NCBI GenBank assembly: GCA_037893245.1
Contig: JBAIAA010000443.1
Span: forward strand, 1,240,001 to 1,304,000
Direction: 5' to 3'
Length of the DNA: 64,000 bases
Origin: Crossaster papposus
Taxonomy: Eukaryota; Echinodermata; Asteroidea; Velatida; Solasteridae
The position numbers were made by a program, and so were the translations under genes. Under the pieces are notes generated by a model. The model ran no database searches, was not told the origin of the DNA, and saw nothing but the letters and a program-made list of their open reading frames with translations. Shown piece after piece: positions 1 to 11,400 of the stretch. How positions within the stretch are numbered: position 1 is the first letter of the stretch; the number at the start of each line of letters is the position of its first letter.

Positions 1-1041
1 GTTCACATTTTCGCTAACAACAATCTGCGATTTAAAGGGATGTCCTAGAAGCGCTCAATAATATTGAGCTACAACAAGCATTTTGAACAAAATGATATTC
101 ATCGGAAAGATTATTTAAAAGTAGAATATAATTATAAACATCCACACAACCATCCTTTAAAAACTTGGCGTGTTTTGTGTTATTCTATGTGTAGAATGAG
201 TTTTGGGGGTAAGTGACCCCAAACTCGAGCTGTTTGCAGTGGGTCAGTGGTCGTGATTCCAGCCGTAAATAAATTGTTAGTGCTTTGCGGACGTGCCATT
301 GGTGCTGTGTGTAATTTATGTGACACACAACGTGTATACCGAACATTGAATGAAAACGACAGGAAAAACGTATACGCGTAAACCGTCGTGTAAACAGCCA
401 GTTGTTTGTTTCGTCTTTTCTCGGGAACAATAAATAGGTTGGTTTCCTTTCGACCAGAGGTTTGAAATATGATATTCAAACAATCTAAAACATGAACTGT
501 TCGGGGATTTAGGGACTTCGTGCTCCTTTAAGCACTGAGATCATAACTTTTGTAGTTATTTCACAATACCAGGCAAATTGTTAACAGTAAACAAAAAATG
601 CAAGCATCTTTTGAAAATCGAAAACGGTTTCACCCCAGGTGCAGCTATAAAGCTTCACTTTTGAAGATTCATAATCATAGCTGCGGTTGGTGACATGTGA
701 GTGTGTTAAACGTGGCGAAACAACAACAAAACACAAACAAATAATAAGCCCAACGTGAAATTTAAAAGACCCATTGGCGCGGTAAACCAAACACGCTAAC
801 CGCGTGTTCTTTCAAAGGCAATTTGAAATCCGATTTTATTTTCTTTGTTGGCATCGAACCACAAATGCTGTCACCATGTTAATTTTAGCGATGGGTATAA
901 CCAAGGGACGAATTATATTGTACGTATTTCCCTTTTATATTGTTGTTAGGGGGGGGGGGGGGGGGGGAGGGGTATGGAACGGGGGCTAAATAAACAACGC
1001 TTTGGCATCGTAATACGGGACTTTCCAATTCAACCTGATTA
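1..1041. other. no gene seen
   Basis: AT-rich sequence with only short chance reading frames and a poly-G run near 949-968. No splice-bounded exon, RNA gene or recognisable repeat end was found. Confidence 0.5.
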
Positions 1042-1925
1042 TACAGAGTGTCTCAAAAAAATTACAACGCACCTTTAGGTGATCGTAACTTCCTAAATAA
1101 GTGTCGGGATAAAACAATTCAAACGATAAAAAAAAAATCAAATTAGCTGGCTATAATTTAAAGAAAACCGCGCTTGATTCGGTTCAGTCATTCCTGAGAA
1201 ATGAGCTATTAACCTAACAGTAGTCAAATAACACTTCCATCCAAGTTTGTGTTTTACACAGATTTTCCTTTGTGCAGGTGGTTACTTACTCTTTCCTTTT
1301 TTTAATTAGCCAGCACTGTTTAATACTTTGATTAATGCATTTCTTCATTTCATTGGAGTACTGAGTAATACTCGATCGTAACATTCATAACAACCACAAA
1401 ACAAAACAATACAACTCATTGTAAGGAGAGAGATTACGAATTATATTATAAGATAGTTGAAGTTTGTTTTCAATTGTGATAACATATTTAATTATTACGC
1501 AAATTGGCGATAGCAAACTTCAACCTTTATCAAGTTTTAAATGTGAAACATTATCTCGATAACTTTGATGTGCAATATTATGTTGAACTTGGTTAACACC
1601 TGGGATATTATTTAGATAAAAAAAAAAGAGAACAAGAACAAAGGTTGTAAATGTTATCTTTGAAAAAAGTATTGATTAATTTCTTGTTTGTGCTGTCTAA
1701 ATCAGTCAATATGAGCAAACTTGGATGGAAGTGTTCTTTGACTACTTTTACGTAATAGCTCATTTCTCCTGGATTACTAAACGGAATCAAACGCAGTTTT
1801 CTTTACGTTATAGCCAACAAATTTGACTCTATTGTGTTGTTTGAATTGTTCTATTCCAACACTTATTTATAGGAAGTTACGATCACCTAAAAGAGCGTTG
1901 TATTTGTTTTTATAGACACCTTGTA
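1042..1925. mobile_element. Non-autonomous TIR transposon, Tc1/mariner-like ends
   Basis: About 205 bp at the left (1042-1247) recur inverted at the right (about 1715-1925). Shared blocks include the region containing GGTGATCGTAACTTCCT and the block AACACTTCCATCCAAGTTTG. The ends read TACAGAGTGTCT and, inverted, TACAAGGTGTCT, resembling the TACAGGGTGTC-type ends of Tc1/mariner relatives that duplicate TA. The interior has no transposase frame. The arms differ by many substitutions, so the copy is not young. Family assignment is inference from the end motif only. Confidence 0.7.
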
Positions 1926-2024
1926 TACTGGAAATTCAGTCTCTCTGGCTCACAAATTGACACCGTCCGTTCGTTCTTCAGTCTAGTATAAGGATGCATC
2001 CGAATCAGTTGTCTAGAGTTAGGT

Positions 2025-2940
2025 ATGCGCCCGTTGAAAATACGCGGGGACGCCCTGGTGATAGACGATAGTCGTATAGCTCGATTTGGACGCGGTCATA
2101 GCCGTGTTCCCATTGGTATTTGGGGGGTTAACGTAGTACCGCGACTTTTCTGTAGAATGACACAATTAAATATAATGGGAACGCGTGGTAGATTAACGTC
2201 CTTGTCAACGTACCTCGGTTGTGATGTAAATATGCCAGGCCGAAAATGTTCTGCTCAACCGCGGTAAGTTATTAGGGATGCTGACAAGTTCAATAACCTA
2301 GCCCTGTAAAATGTTGGACAAAACCAGTCTTGAGCCGCGTTCGCATTGGACTTTTTTTGGTAAAACCTACGGAGAACTTAACCAAATTAAATCCAATGCG
2401 GACAGGCGGTAACATTGTCAAATTGTCCATTTTACCCTCCGCAACAGTAAGATCTACAGGCCCAAGCTTCTAGCGGAGGATTTAACACCGTGAACTTTGA
2501 CAATCACGTACCGTAACATTTGACAATATTAGGTCCAATGCGAACGCGGCTTTGCATGGAGAATGAAACGTTACGTCGCGGTATAAAAGTCCAAGTGGGA
2601 ACGCACGGTAGAGTTACACGAAGTAATGTCGCGGTAATTGTTACCACGAGGCCGCGGAAGAAAAAGTCCAATGGGAACACGGCCTTTCGTATCACCCGTT
2701 GTTCAACAGAGCCTGCTCTATCCAAAGCGAGTTTGCAGTGCGGACAATTGCCCCGACGTCATAAATTCGCGTTCGTGTTAAGTTCGCTTTCGCGCCGAAT
2801 ATGAACCAGCCTCGAATCACGGAGAGGCGAGTTTTCGCGCAAAAGTAGTTGAACACACCCGAACTTTCGCAGCGAACATTTTGTGACGTCAAAATTTGCT
2901 TCGCTTTTGCATTCGCGTGAAGTATGAACCAGTCTTAATT
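2025..2940. repeat. Cluster of short inverted/direct repeats with a GCCGTGTTCCCATTGGAC motif
   Basis: Variants of GCCGTGTTCCCATTGGAC followed by a T run occur at about 2093-2112 (+) and 2337-2356 (+), and inverted near 2532-2552, 2586-2610 and 2663-2685. A second motif, AGTATGAACCAGTCT and its variant ATATGAACCAGCCT, occurs near 2797-2815 and 2919-2936. The arrangement suggests nested ends of several copies of one or two non-autonomous DNA elements. The same end motif recurs at 21,883-21,907. The frames in this stretch are by-products of the repeats. Confidence 0.5.
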
Positions 2941-3676
2941 TCTAAAACAGATTGGAAAACCGTATTTTGACCTCAATAAATGTGCGCAGTGCAACACTAT
3001 ATATCTGTTGGCCACGCAAACTAATGTTGCCTATCAACTGACTGCAAGTGGTTTACATTACACTGGGTCAGTCGTGGGTGATGTTGATCATAATGTGAGA
3101 ACGCAGTTCCTTGACGTCATCCAATGGCATTGACATAGCAGCTGGGGTCGATCGGGTCTCCAGCTAGGCCAAAGGTTGTGTGACGTCAGCGCCTGACATT
3201 TCAATGTTATGGCAACGTCAGCATTTCCTGTATATTTCACACGTAGAAAATATATGCCACTTGTTGTGTGTGAGATGATGTACGTGAATGAGTGCTTTTG
3301 CCTAAGTGTCTTCAGGGAACATAACGATAATCATGTAGGAATTAGCATGTTTCCTTGCTCCGTGGAATGATGGAATTACTTTTGGTTAATTCCCAGACTG
3401 TAAAAAGAAACCATTGAGTCATGTAACTTGATATTTACATTTTTCGGAAGTGCATGATACAGTTTTCTAAATATTACGACGGAGCGAAAAGGCACTGAAA
3501 CGAGGTGTGAACTGTGGAAATTATTGCGTGATTTGGGGAATCCCCGACTGGCACACGTCATGTTGCCTTTAGTGTATGAAATAATGATTTTGTTGCTCTG
3601 CCGAGATAATAACCTGTTTGTATAGCGCTGCATGAGCGCAGTGGCTGATCTTTCGAAGGTTCTGGTTGCTGATTTG

Positions 3677-3734
3677 GGGGAGGGGGGGGGGGGGGGGGGG
3701 GGGAGGGGGGGGGAGGGGGGGGGGGGGGGGGGGG
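3677..3734 (+). repeat. poly-G tract
   Basis: A nearly uninterrupted G run broken by single A residues at regular spots. Long mononucleotide G runs are prone to slippage and quadruplex formation, and their assembled length is unreliable. Confidence 0.9.
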
Positions 3735-3981
3735 TTCTGATGGCATATAACGATGATAAATTTTGAGATCTACGATTACTTTCTTCTACATTCGAAGGAA
3801 ATTCAAGTATTTAGGAACTTTAGCATACCATTTAATTGTTACTTATCCTTAGTATCATAACATTTGGTAATATGGCTGAACGGGGCCGGAAAATATTGAA
3901 ATCTACAATGCAATTCTGAAATACGGTACAGTGAAATTTGAGTAAATTTGTGGTTTTGTATAGTATACATCCAAGTCTTAC

Positions 3982-4050
3982 AGGGGGAAAGGGGTGGGGT
4001 GGGGGTTGGGGGGGGGGGGGGGGGGGGGGGAGGGGTGGGGGGCGGGGTGG
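3982..4050 (+). repeat. second poly-G tract
   Basis: A G-rich stretch with GGGGTGGGG and a central G run, about 250 bp from the previous tract. It has the same caveats on length. Confidence 0.85.
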
Positions 4051-5265
4051 AATCCCCTAATCTAGATCCGGCCGCCACTGGGCAAATCATTTACTTCCTA
4101 TCAGACATAATGCTCTATCGTAGTACTACCAAGAGCAGTGTCGGTAGAAATCTGTAAAGAACTTAAAAAGTTGTTGTAGGTGCACATTATACGCGGATCA
4201 ATATGTTAAGTTTTGAAAACGTATGTCATGTCGAAGGGTTTTATTTAGATGTCTATGGTCGGCGTGCGTAGGGGTAGTACATGTAGCTGGATACGCCGCG
4301 CCAGCCATGCCAAAGCGCCATCGCATCATCCGCGTGCATAATACATCGGTAACGCCGGTAATTTTAGGTTCTACCATAGACGGATTTTTTTTTTTTCTCC
4401 ATGTCTATGGTTCTACATAAATCATAGAGCTATAGCTCCATGCATAAAGCCAGGTACTACACAGGCACGATCTACACGAAACTTTTTTGGGGGAGAAGCC
4501 AATTTTTTTTTCGAAAATAACACGATAAAACGCATGGGGTTCACAGACAGATTTTTTTTAAATTCAGTATATCACTGCTTCATCCTTTTTTAACGTATCC
4601 ATGGAATTTAGTGGGTTCGAAGCAGAATTTTCCACAATTTAACGATTATTATTGCCCTTTTTAGGGGAGATATTTGTTAACGTCGTTTTGGTATTTGTGC
4701 ACAATCTCCACGTACAGCAACGGTACCTCAGAGTTTATTTTTTTAGACTGCTTTTTTTCATTTTCAATACAATTGTTGTCATTGGATGATAACAATTAAG
4801 GTAAATAACAACTTTTGTTACCTACAAAAGACAAAAACTCTGTATTTTTCGCGTGAGAAAATTGCTCCCCCCTATTTTAAGAATGGACGGTACCACAGCG
4901 TTTCGCAATCGCAGCCTCGAAGGCCCCCACCCCCCCCTCCCCCACCAGCTCCCGGCCCAACAAAAAACGTGAAAATGGGGGCGGGCGGTTATGCAAATCT
5001 ATTAACTTTAATTGGCCTAATCGACAACCCTAATCGACAAGTCAGGTTCTTGGGCTTTATTTTCCCTTAACAAAATTCTTCCAAATTCGCGAAGTAGAAA
5101 GGAAAATAGTTTTACAATCATTATTTAGTAAAAACCTAATAAAATCGATCCCACCCTATGTATGTATGCCTAGTACGTGGTGCTGCTTTTTAACGGCTGC
5201 AGCATGCAGAGGCTAATTCACAATGCACATGCGCAAACTGGACACAACGCGTCGTGGAGACGAAC

Positions 5266-5450
5266 ATGGCGTCCGTGGAGATCAGCAATTCTGTCGGCGA
5301 TATCACAAGAAATTTACCCTCATTGAAGTTTGAAAATGCAATAACTGAGGAAGAAGCACACTATCTTGTTTTAAGAACAAGGTCTCACGCGATCACTGTT
5401 TCGGCGTGTGCCCAGGCAACGTATTTTGCCGCTGTTTTAAACCTATTGAG
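5266..5450 (+). CDS. NOXRED1: NOXRED1 coding exon 1
   Basis: Encodes residues 1-61 plus two bases of codon 62. It contains the LKFENAITEEEAHYLVLRTR stretch and ACAQATYFAAVLNLLR, matching the helical N-terminal segment expected before the Rossmann fold. The donor is GAG|GTACTG. The two leftover bases are completed by the first base at 7002 to give Arg, which supports the join. Confidence 0.8.
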
Positions 5451-8400
5451 GTACTGTACTGTCTCACCATGGAGGAATAAGGTCTCACTGACTGTCTATG
5501 GCCCCGAACTAGCCCAGGTTGGACTCCTCCGTTGTGTACAACGCGACGTATTGCAATGAAGAACGTCGTCCAACCTGGGCTAGCCCCGAACTTAGACCGA
5601 GTTACTGGCCTCTAGTTATCTCTTTTTTAACATTTGGACATCATCTGGCGCTACTACTACTAGTAGCGCCAGATGATGTCCAAATGTTAACAAAGCGATA
5701 ACTAGACTAGAGGCCAGTAACTCGGTCTACCCCGAACTAGTGGCAGTTCTACACTTTTAAAATTAAAACATAGTTCACCCACGATTACAAATTAAAGTTC
5801 ATGTGGGTCGATCAAGTATGCACCGTACAGGACTACACGTCACACCCTACTAGCCTTAAAATATATTTCCAGAGCATGTACACAGTGATGCTGAAGTCTA
5901 AAATACGATCTTAAAATTGTATTAGATTAAAAAAAAAAAATTAAATAAAAAATTTAAAATTTAAAAATTTAAAATTAAAATCTTAAAGTTAAACTGCCTG
6001 TTCCTTATGTTTTTGTCCTCTGCAAAACTCTCCAAAATCGTCAACATTTACTGCTAGTTCTACTGCCTTGCTGCCACGTACGCCGAGCTAGTGCTGAAAA
6101 TGACGCGACGCGTGGATTCCGCGCGATAGCAGCGCTGACGCCGATGTAAAACTCGTGTCTACCGTGTAGTTCGTGTCAGTATTTGCCTTGGTTGTTGACC
6201 GCATCGCGCAAACTTGAACAAAATAAATCTCCGCACGCAGTTTTTAAAATTTGTGCGCGCAAATTTAAAAAATGCGCGTTTTAAAAAAATGCGCTTAACA
6301 ACTACACTAGGCCATACCGCAATGAGTGCAAAAAACGGCGTTTTTGTTTTCATTTTTTTATGGAAATCATTCGGTCTTGAACTCGGCATGCAGGTTCACC
6401 TTACCATAGCGCATCGATATTTCGCCAAAATTAGGGCTTTTCCGTGGTTCCATCTGGTGTAATTAATTTGTCTCAATGTCCAGTCAGACTGCGAAATTCA
6501 AGTGTTCTCCCCCCCCCCCCCTCCCCTCCCCCCCCCAGCCCCAGACAATGAACAACTTTTCTGTCTGTATGATCAGGAAACGACCGTTGAATCACTTCCA
6601 CCAGCCATTTTTTTAATGTTTGTTTCGACTTTCTTCAGAATTGTGCAGCAAGAGGTCTTTTGTCACATGCAATGAAAATAATGTACCGGTAGTATCCTGT
6701 TGTATACATGGAGAGTAAAACAAAAATGGATATGATTCTCAGCCGCAGATTCATGTCTTTTAACATTTTTTCACTGATTGACCTTTATTGAGATGATATA
6801 TGAAGAAAAAAACAGCATCAGAGACAACATTCTTTCCACTTCCTGTAGGAAGTTTCTTGGGGAATTGTAAAATAACCAGCAACTGGGCTATTTTCAGATA
6901 AACTTGGCTGCAACTTGTCCTGGCGGGTATTCAATGAGATGAATTATATTACCTTTTACACTGCACTATAAAAACGGACTTTGCATTTGATTTGATTCCA
7001 GACAGCACATCCTCGAGCTGAGAAGCCCCCAACAATCCAAGTCGTCCAAGTTCCTTCAAGATGCCCCACCCAGGGACCCTCTCCTAGTCGGCATAATTGG
7101 ATGCGGTCGTATTGGTCTCCATCTTGCCAACGCCTTGCTGACCTACGCTGATGTCCAACCCAAGGAGCTGTTTGTGTCCACAAGACGGCCCGAAACCCTC
7201 GGTATAAAGCTTTTTTGTTGTTATAAGTCTGAAAGTCTAAAATTCTACGTAAAACTGTTTTTTCAAAGTGAACAAAGAGGAGCGGGATTTGAACCTGTGA
7301 TCTCCAGAACACCATACCGATGCTCTACCAACTGAGCTATCTTGCCTGTTATGCACAAATTGTCAGTGTCTTTGTTCAGGGTTGCCAGTCAGGAGTCATA
7401 AACCCATTTTACAATACAACCTGTGCTCAATTTCATAGTGCTGCTTAACCCTTCCTCTTGTTTATACTCCAATGCACTTAAAGTTGCCTTAAAGAAAAGC
7501 CCTATTTTTTTACATGGCACTGCAAATCACTCCAAGAAATGCCATACGAACGGCAGGTCAAATAGGTCATGCCGAGTCTACTGTGTGCAAGCAAAACCTC
7601 ATTCTCATTCACCAACTATAGAAGTCCAGTTCACTGTACATGGAAAGAATCGTTCAAGGCACTCCAGCTGTAGTGATTTGGCATGTACCACTGACTTGCC
7701 ATAACCCTAACCCTGCCAGATCCAGCACAGTCCATCTGTGGCGACTGCTTGACCTTGCTGGACTCTGCACACAAGTCAATGTGACAAAGTATGCAATCTG
7801 TTGCGTCGGGCAGGGTTTCTAGCAAAAATACCCTGGAGGGTTAGGGTTAAAGAAGTCTCATAGAGGAAGGGTAAACAACTGATTTGTGGCTTAACACAGC
7901 CTCTGTTATTTCATAGAGACTGTTGACAGTAAGCACAAGAAGGGCATGGTAATAACCACAGAGGAAAAAGTTGCTTAAATGTGTGACATCACAATAGAAA
8001 ACTCCAAGCGCGCGCAAACATGTCTACACCATGAAATAGTGCTTTAAAGCAGCAGCATCGTTTTCTGGTACAGTAAGCACAACTTTTCTGCTAAACAGAT
8101 AAACAGCGCTATAAAATTTGGCCCTGGGGCCCCATGGGCCCATGAGGATACGACTTTGCAGAGTTGTAATTAAGTCAGTCACAAGTCGCCACAAGTCAAT
8201 CACAAGTCGTTGAGTCTTTAGTCAACTCACAAGCTATTTAAATGAACTTTCACAAAAGCATCCCTTGTTATTGTTCCTCTTGATGCTTCTGAAAGTGCCT
8301 TATGAAGTGACTTGTGATTTGATATGTGAATGACTTGTGATTGACTCGACTACAACTCTCCGACTATGACTGATCCACGAAATGTCAGGTATCCAAGCTA

Positions 8401-11400
8401 GCTGACAGCTGTCTGAGACATTCAACTAATTAAACTCACTCTTGAACAGGTGTTTTGAAGGACAAAGGTGTCACCTGTGTCTACAACAACGCCCAGGTGG
8501 CTAGCCCCGTGCATCTTCTCTTCCTCTGTGTGCTTCCATCGCAGCTGCCTGACATCGCTGAAGACGTCAAGGGGATCATTCCGGCCCACTGCACAGTCTA
8601 CACGTTCCTCAGCTCTGTACCCATCCCGAGGTTAAGACAGGTAAGGGCCAAGATGTGACATTTTTAAGTAAAAACTATAGCAGTTCACTCATAAGTCTCC
8701 ACAAGCTAAAAGCATTTTGTCGTCCTTCGCCTGAACAGAGTTCAGAAAAAGACTAAATGCAATCACTATTTCTACACAGTCCCTCTGTCTTGTCTGTTCA
8801 TACATAGTTTGAACGTAGGCCGTACGCAATCCGTATGGAATCCGTACCTAGTCAGTACGTAGTCCGTACACAGTCCGTTCGTCTGTATCATTTTGGTTAC
8901 AGTTTTAAAAACATTTGTTTTGCATTTTTCTTTAAGGGTTGTGCCCAGGGCCCAATTTCATAGAGCTGCTAAGCAAAAAAATTTGCTTAGCACAAAAAGT
9001 CTTGCTCATTAAAAACAGGTTACCAACCAAAATTATACGTGTTTTTTCATGCTAAGCAAAAAACAGCTGATTATCAATCCAGAACAATAAATATCAGGGA
9101 AAATTTTGGTCTGTAACCTTGTTTTTGCCAAGGACAAATTGTCATGCTAAGCAAATTTTTGTGCTTAGCAGCTCTATGAAATTGGCCCCTGGTTCGTCTC
9201 ATTTTGTCAGAATGCCTCACATTTCTCAGGCAAATATCGAGCAAGCCTAATGGAATTCAGTTTTTATAAAGAGCTTAGAACTCTGTTTTTCAATTCACAG
9301 AGTCTTAAAGTTAGTTCATAGCAAGTGTATACGTTGCTAATTTAGATCTATACAATTTTTTTTAAATAAAGGTGGCAGGTTCAAATCCAGTTCAAGCCAT
9401 TGTTTTCCTCTGGTACTGATATTCGACTGTTTGAATTCCACAGGTGATCAAGTGTAGCAACCTCATCAAGCCTGAGTTCTCGTGGCCACCTGATAACGCT
9501 GACCTGTCCTGGGATTGCAGCAGAGATGTATGCACCACCCTGGAGAACCTTCAACAGGTGCAGGTCACCTGTCCACTCACATCAGACAAAGAAGGTAAAC
9601 ATCTTGATTTGGGTTATTCTGTGAAATTGGGACACGGTGATATGCGATGTGGCATCCCTATTTTATCCAGAACCTGCTGTGATGCAACTTAAATACTTCT
9701 ACATATTACTACACAGTTTTTCTATGCATGTTTAAAGGTAGGATATACCATTTGCAGATATTTAAAACAAATTACTACCGAATTATTAAGAAATATCTTA
9801 TTTATTCAAAAGTAAATAATGATTCTAGGCATCCAGCAAAATGATTGCGCTAGATATCCTGTAATTGTTCCGATCGCAAAACAAACAATGGATCAAGCCG
9901 AAGGCGAGGTCTATTACCAGCGGTCATCCCGCAACCCGGTCATTATCATGGAGTAATAAACGGGTCATCGCACTGTTATTTCCAATAATAAATACCTTTT
10001 TAACAAGAATTTATTTGAAAATGCTCCAAATTTCGTGACTTTCCTTTCGGCGATATTTCCAGCGTTTTGTGTTCATGTTTTATGTTTTAGCTTGTGCATG
10101 GTACCCTGTCTCTTCAATATGTACCCTGTCTCTTCAATGTGTTGTTATTATAACCCATACATTGAGACCAGACTAGCTGATCACTGATGCCCACCGTGCA
10201 TAGCAACGCGCTAGCGTTAACAGACGACATGGTTATTTAAAAAAATGCCGCGCGTATAGATACAAACGTTCTACCCGTACATTTATAGCGCGCAGTATCA
10301 AGGTTTGACACGTCCTTGTTACAAGTTACCGTAGAACTGTTGCATTCGTTCAATCATTTGCTTACATGATGCTTGATTAATGCTGGTTCAGGGAACATTT
10401 ATTCGCTTATTCTTGAAAGCCGGGTTATTACTACATAATAATCCACTCCACGTGATCGAGTCTCGACCAATCAGAAGCCAGCAACTCTCCTAGGTATTTA
10501 TCAATATAAAATACAACCCCCCAAATCCACCCATTTATTAGAATTCAAGCAATTACCATCGGTGTATCCTACCTTTGAGTACAACACACAGAATGGACCC
10601 CATACAAGCTTTAAGTTAGTTACTCTTACCTGAAATACAAATACAAGTAAATCAGTAGTTATTAACAATTTAACTTTGTGGTTCGAGACATGTGGTTCGA
10701 GAACCATCCTTGTTTTAACCAGTTCACGCCGGGATTATTTTAACATCACCGAGCCGACGAGCGGGTTTATTTTTAACAAAACTCGATCCGAAGCAGGTTC
10801 AGGCCGCCAGTACCGGGAAACACACCCAGCATTTCCGGCCTTGCTCGCTGCTGACAGACATTTCCAGCCTTGCTCGTGGCGTGTTTATGCGTCATCCGTT
10901 TTGAATCTGGGGAAAACTTTGCATTTATATTCGTCATCCAGCGCGAACTGGTATAAACCTTGCTCTTTTTTGTTTTAACCCTGTAGATGCAATTCTGAGT
11001 ACAGATGACAAGTGGGCCGAGATGATCCTGTATTCTTTTGTTAACCTCTGCATCCAACTCGGTCTGAACCGAGAGGAGACCGTCTCCACACTCAACTGTG
11101 TGGTGCTGGGCCAGGCTGTGTCCAGGGAATACACTCACAAGTTTGTGGCCGGGAACTTTACAAAGAGGAAAGAGTAAGGGCAATAATATTTGCTTACATA
11201 CATTATCCCACGAGTGCGAGTGGAACACGAGATAATGTAGTGCATTACATTTTCTGTGTTTAGGTTTCAGGATTTTTCAGGTTTATTTAATTTCAGTATC
11301 CACAGTTTCAGAATAATAATTACAAAATCAATCAAAGAAAGTCAAGACACCATTTACAAAATAAAAGTATTTGTGATACTGCAGAAAGTTTTATTTAAAA

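Larger units (their letters stand above)
2941..5265. other. noncoding, upstream of NOXRED1
   Basis: No exon was recognised. Two long poly-G stretches, a local foldback near 4370-4420 around a T run, and a C-rich run near 4927-4945 were noted. The last few hundred bases should hold the NOXRED1 promoter. I see no convincing TATA box; an ACATGCGCAAAC stretch at about 5227 is weakly NRF1-like. Confidence 0.4.

Noticed and set aside
3558-4157. Proline- or glycine-rich frames across the G runs
   Set aside because: Homopolymer tracts give Pro/Gly strings on opposite strands; no other coding evidence.
7270-7348. A functional tRNA gene on the minus strand
   Set aside because: A and B boxes are present but the acceptor stem does not pair and the anticodon stem is mismatched, as in a SINE.
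7700-7850. Telomere-type CCCTAA/TTAGGG repeats here and near 22,947
   Set aside because: Only one or two units each; too short to be telomeric arrays.
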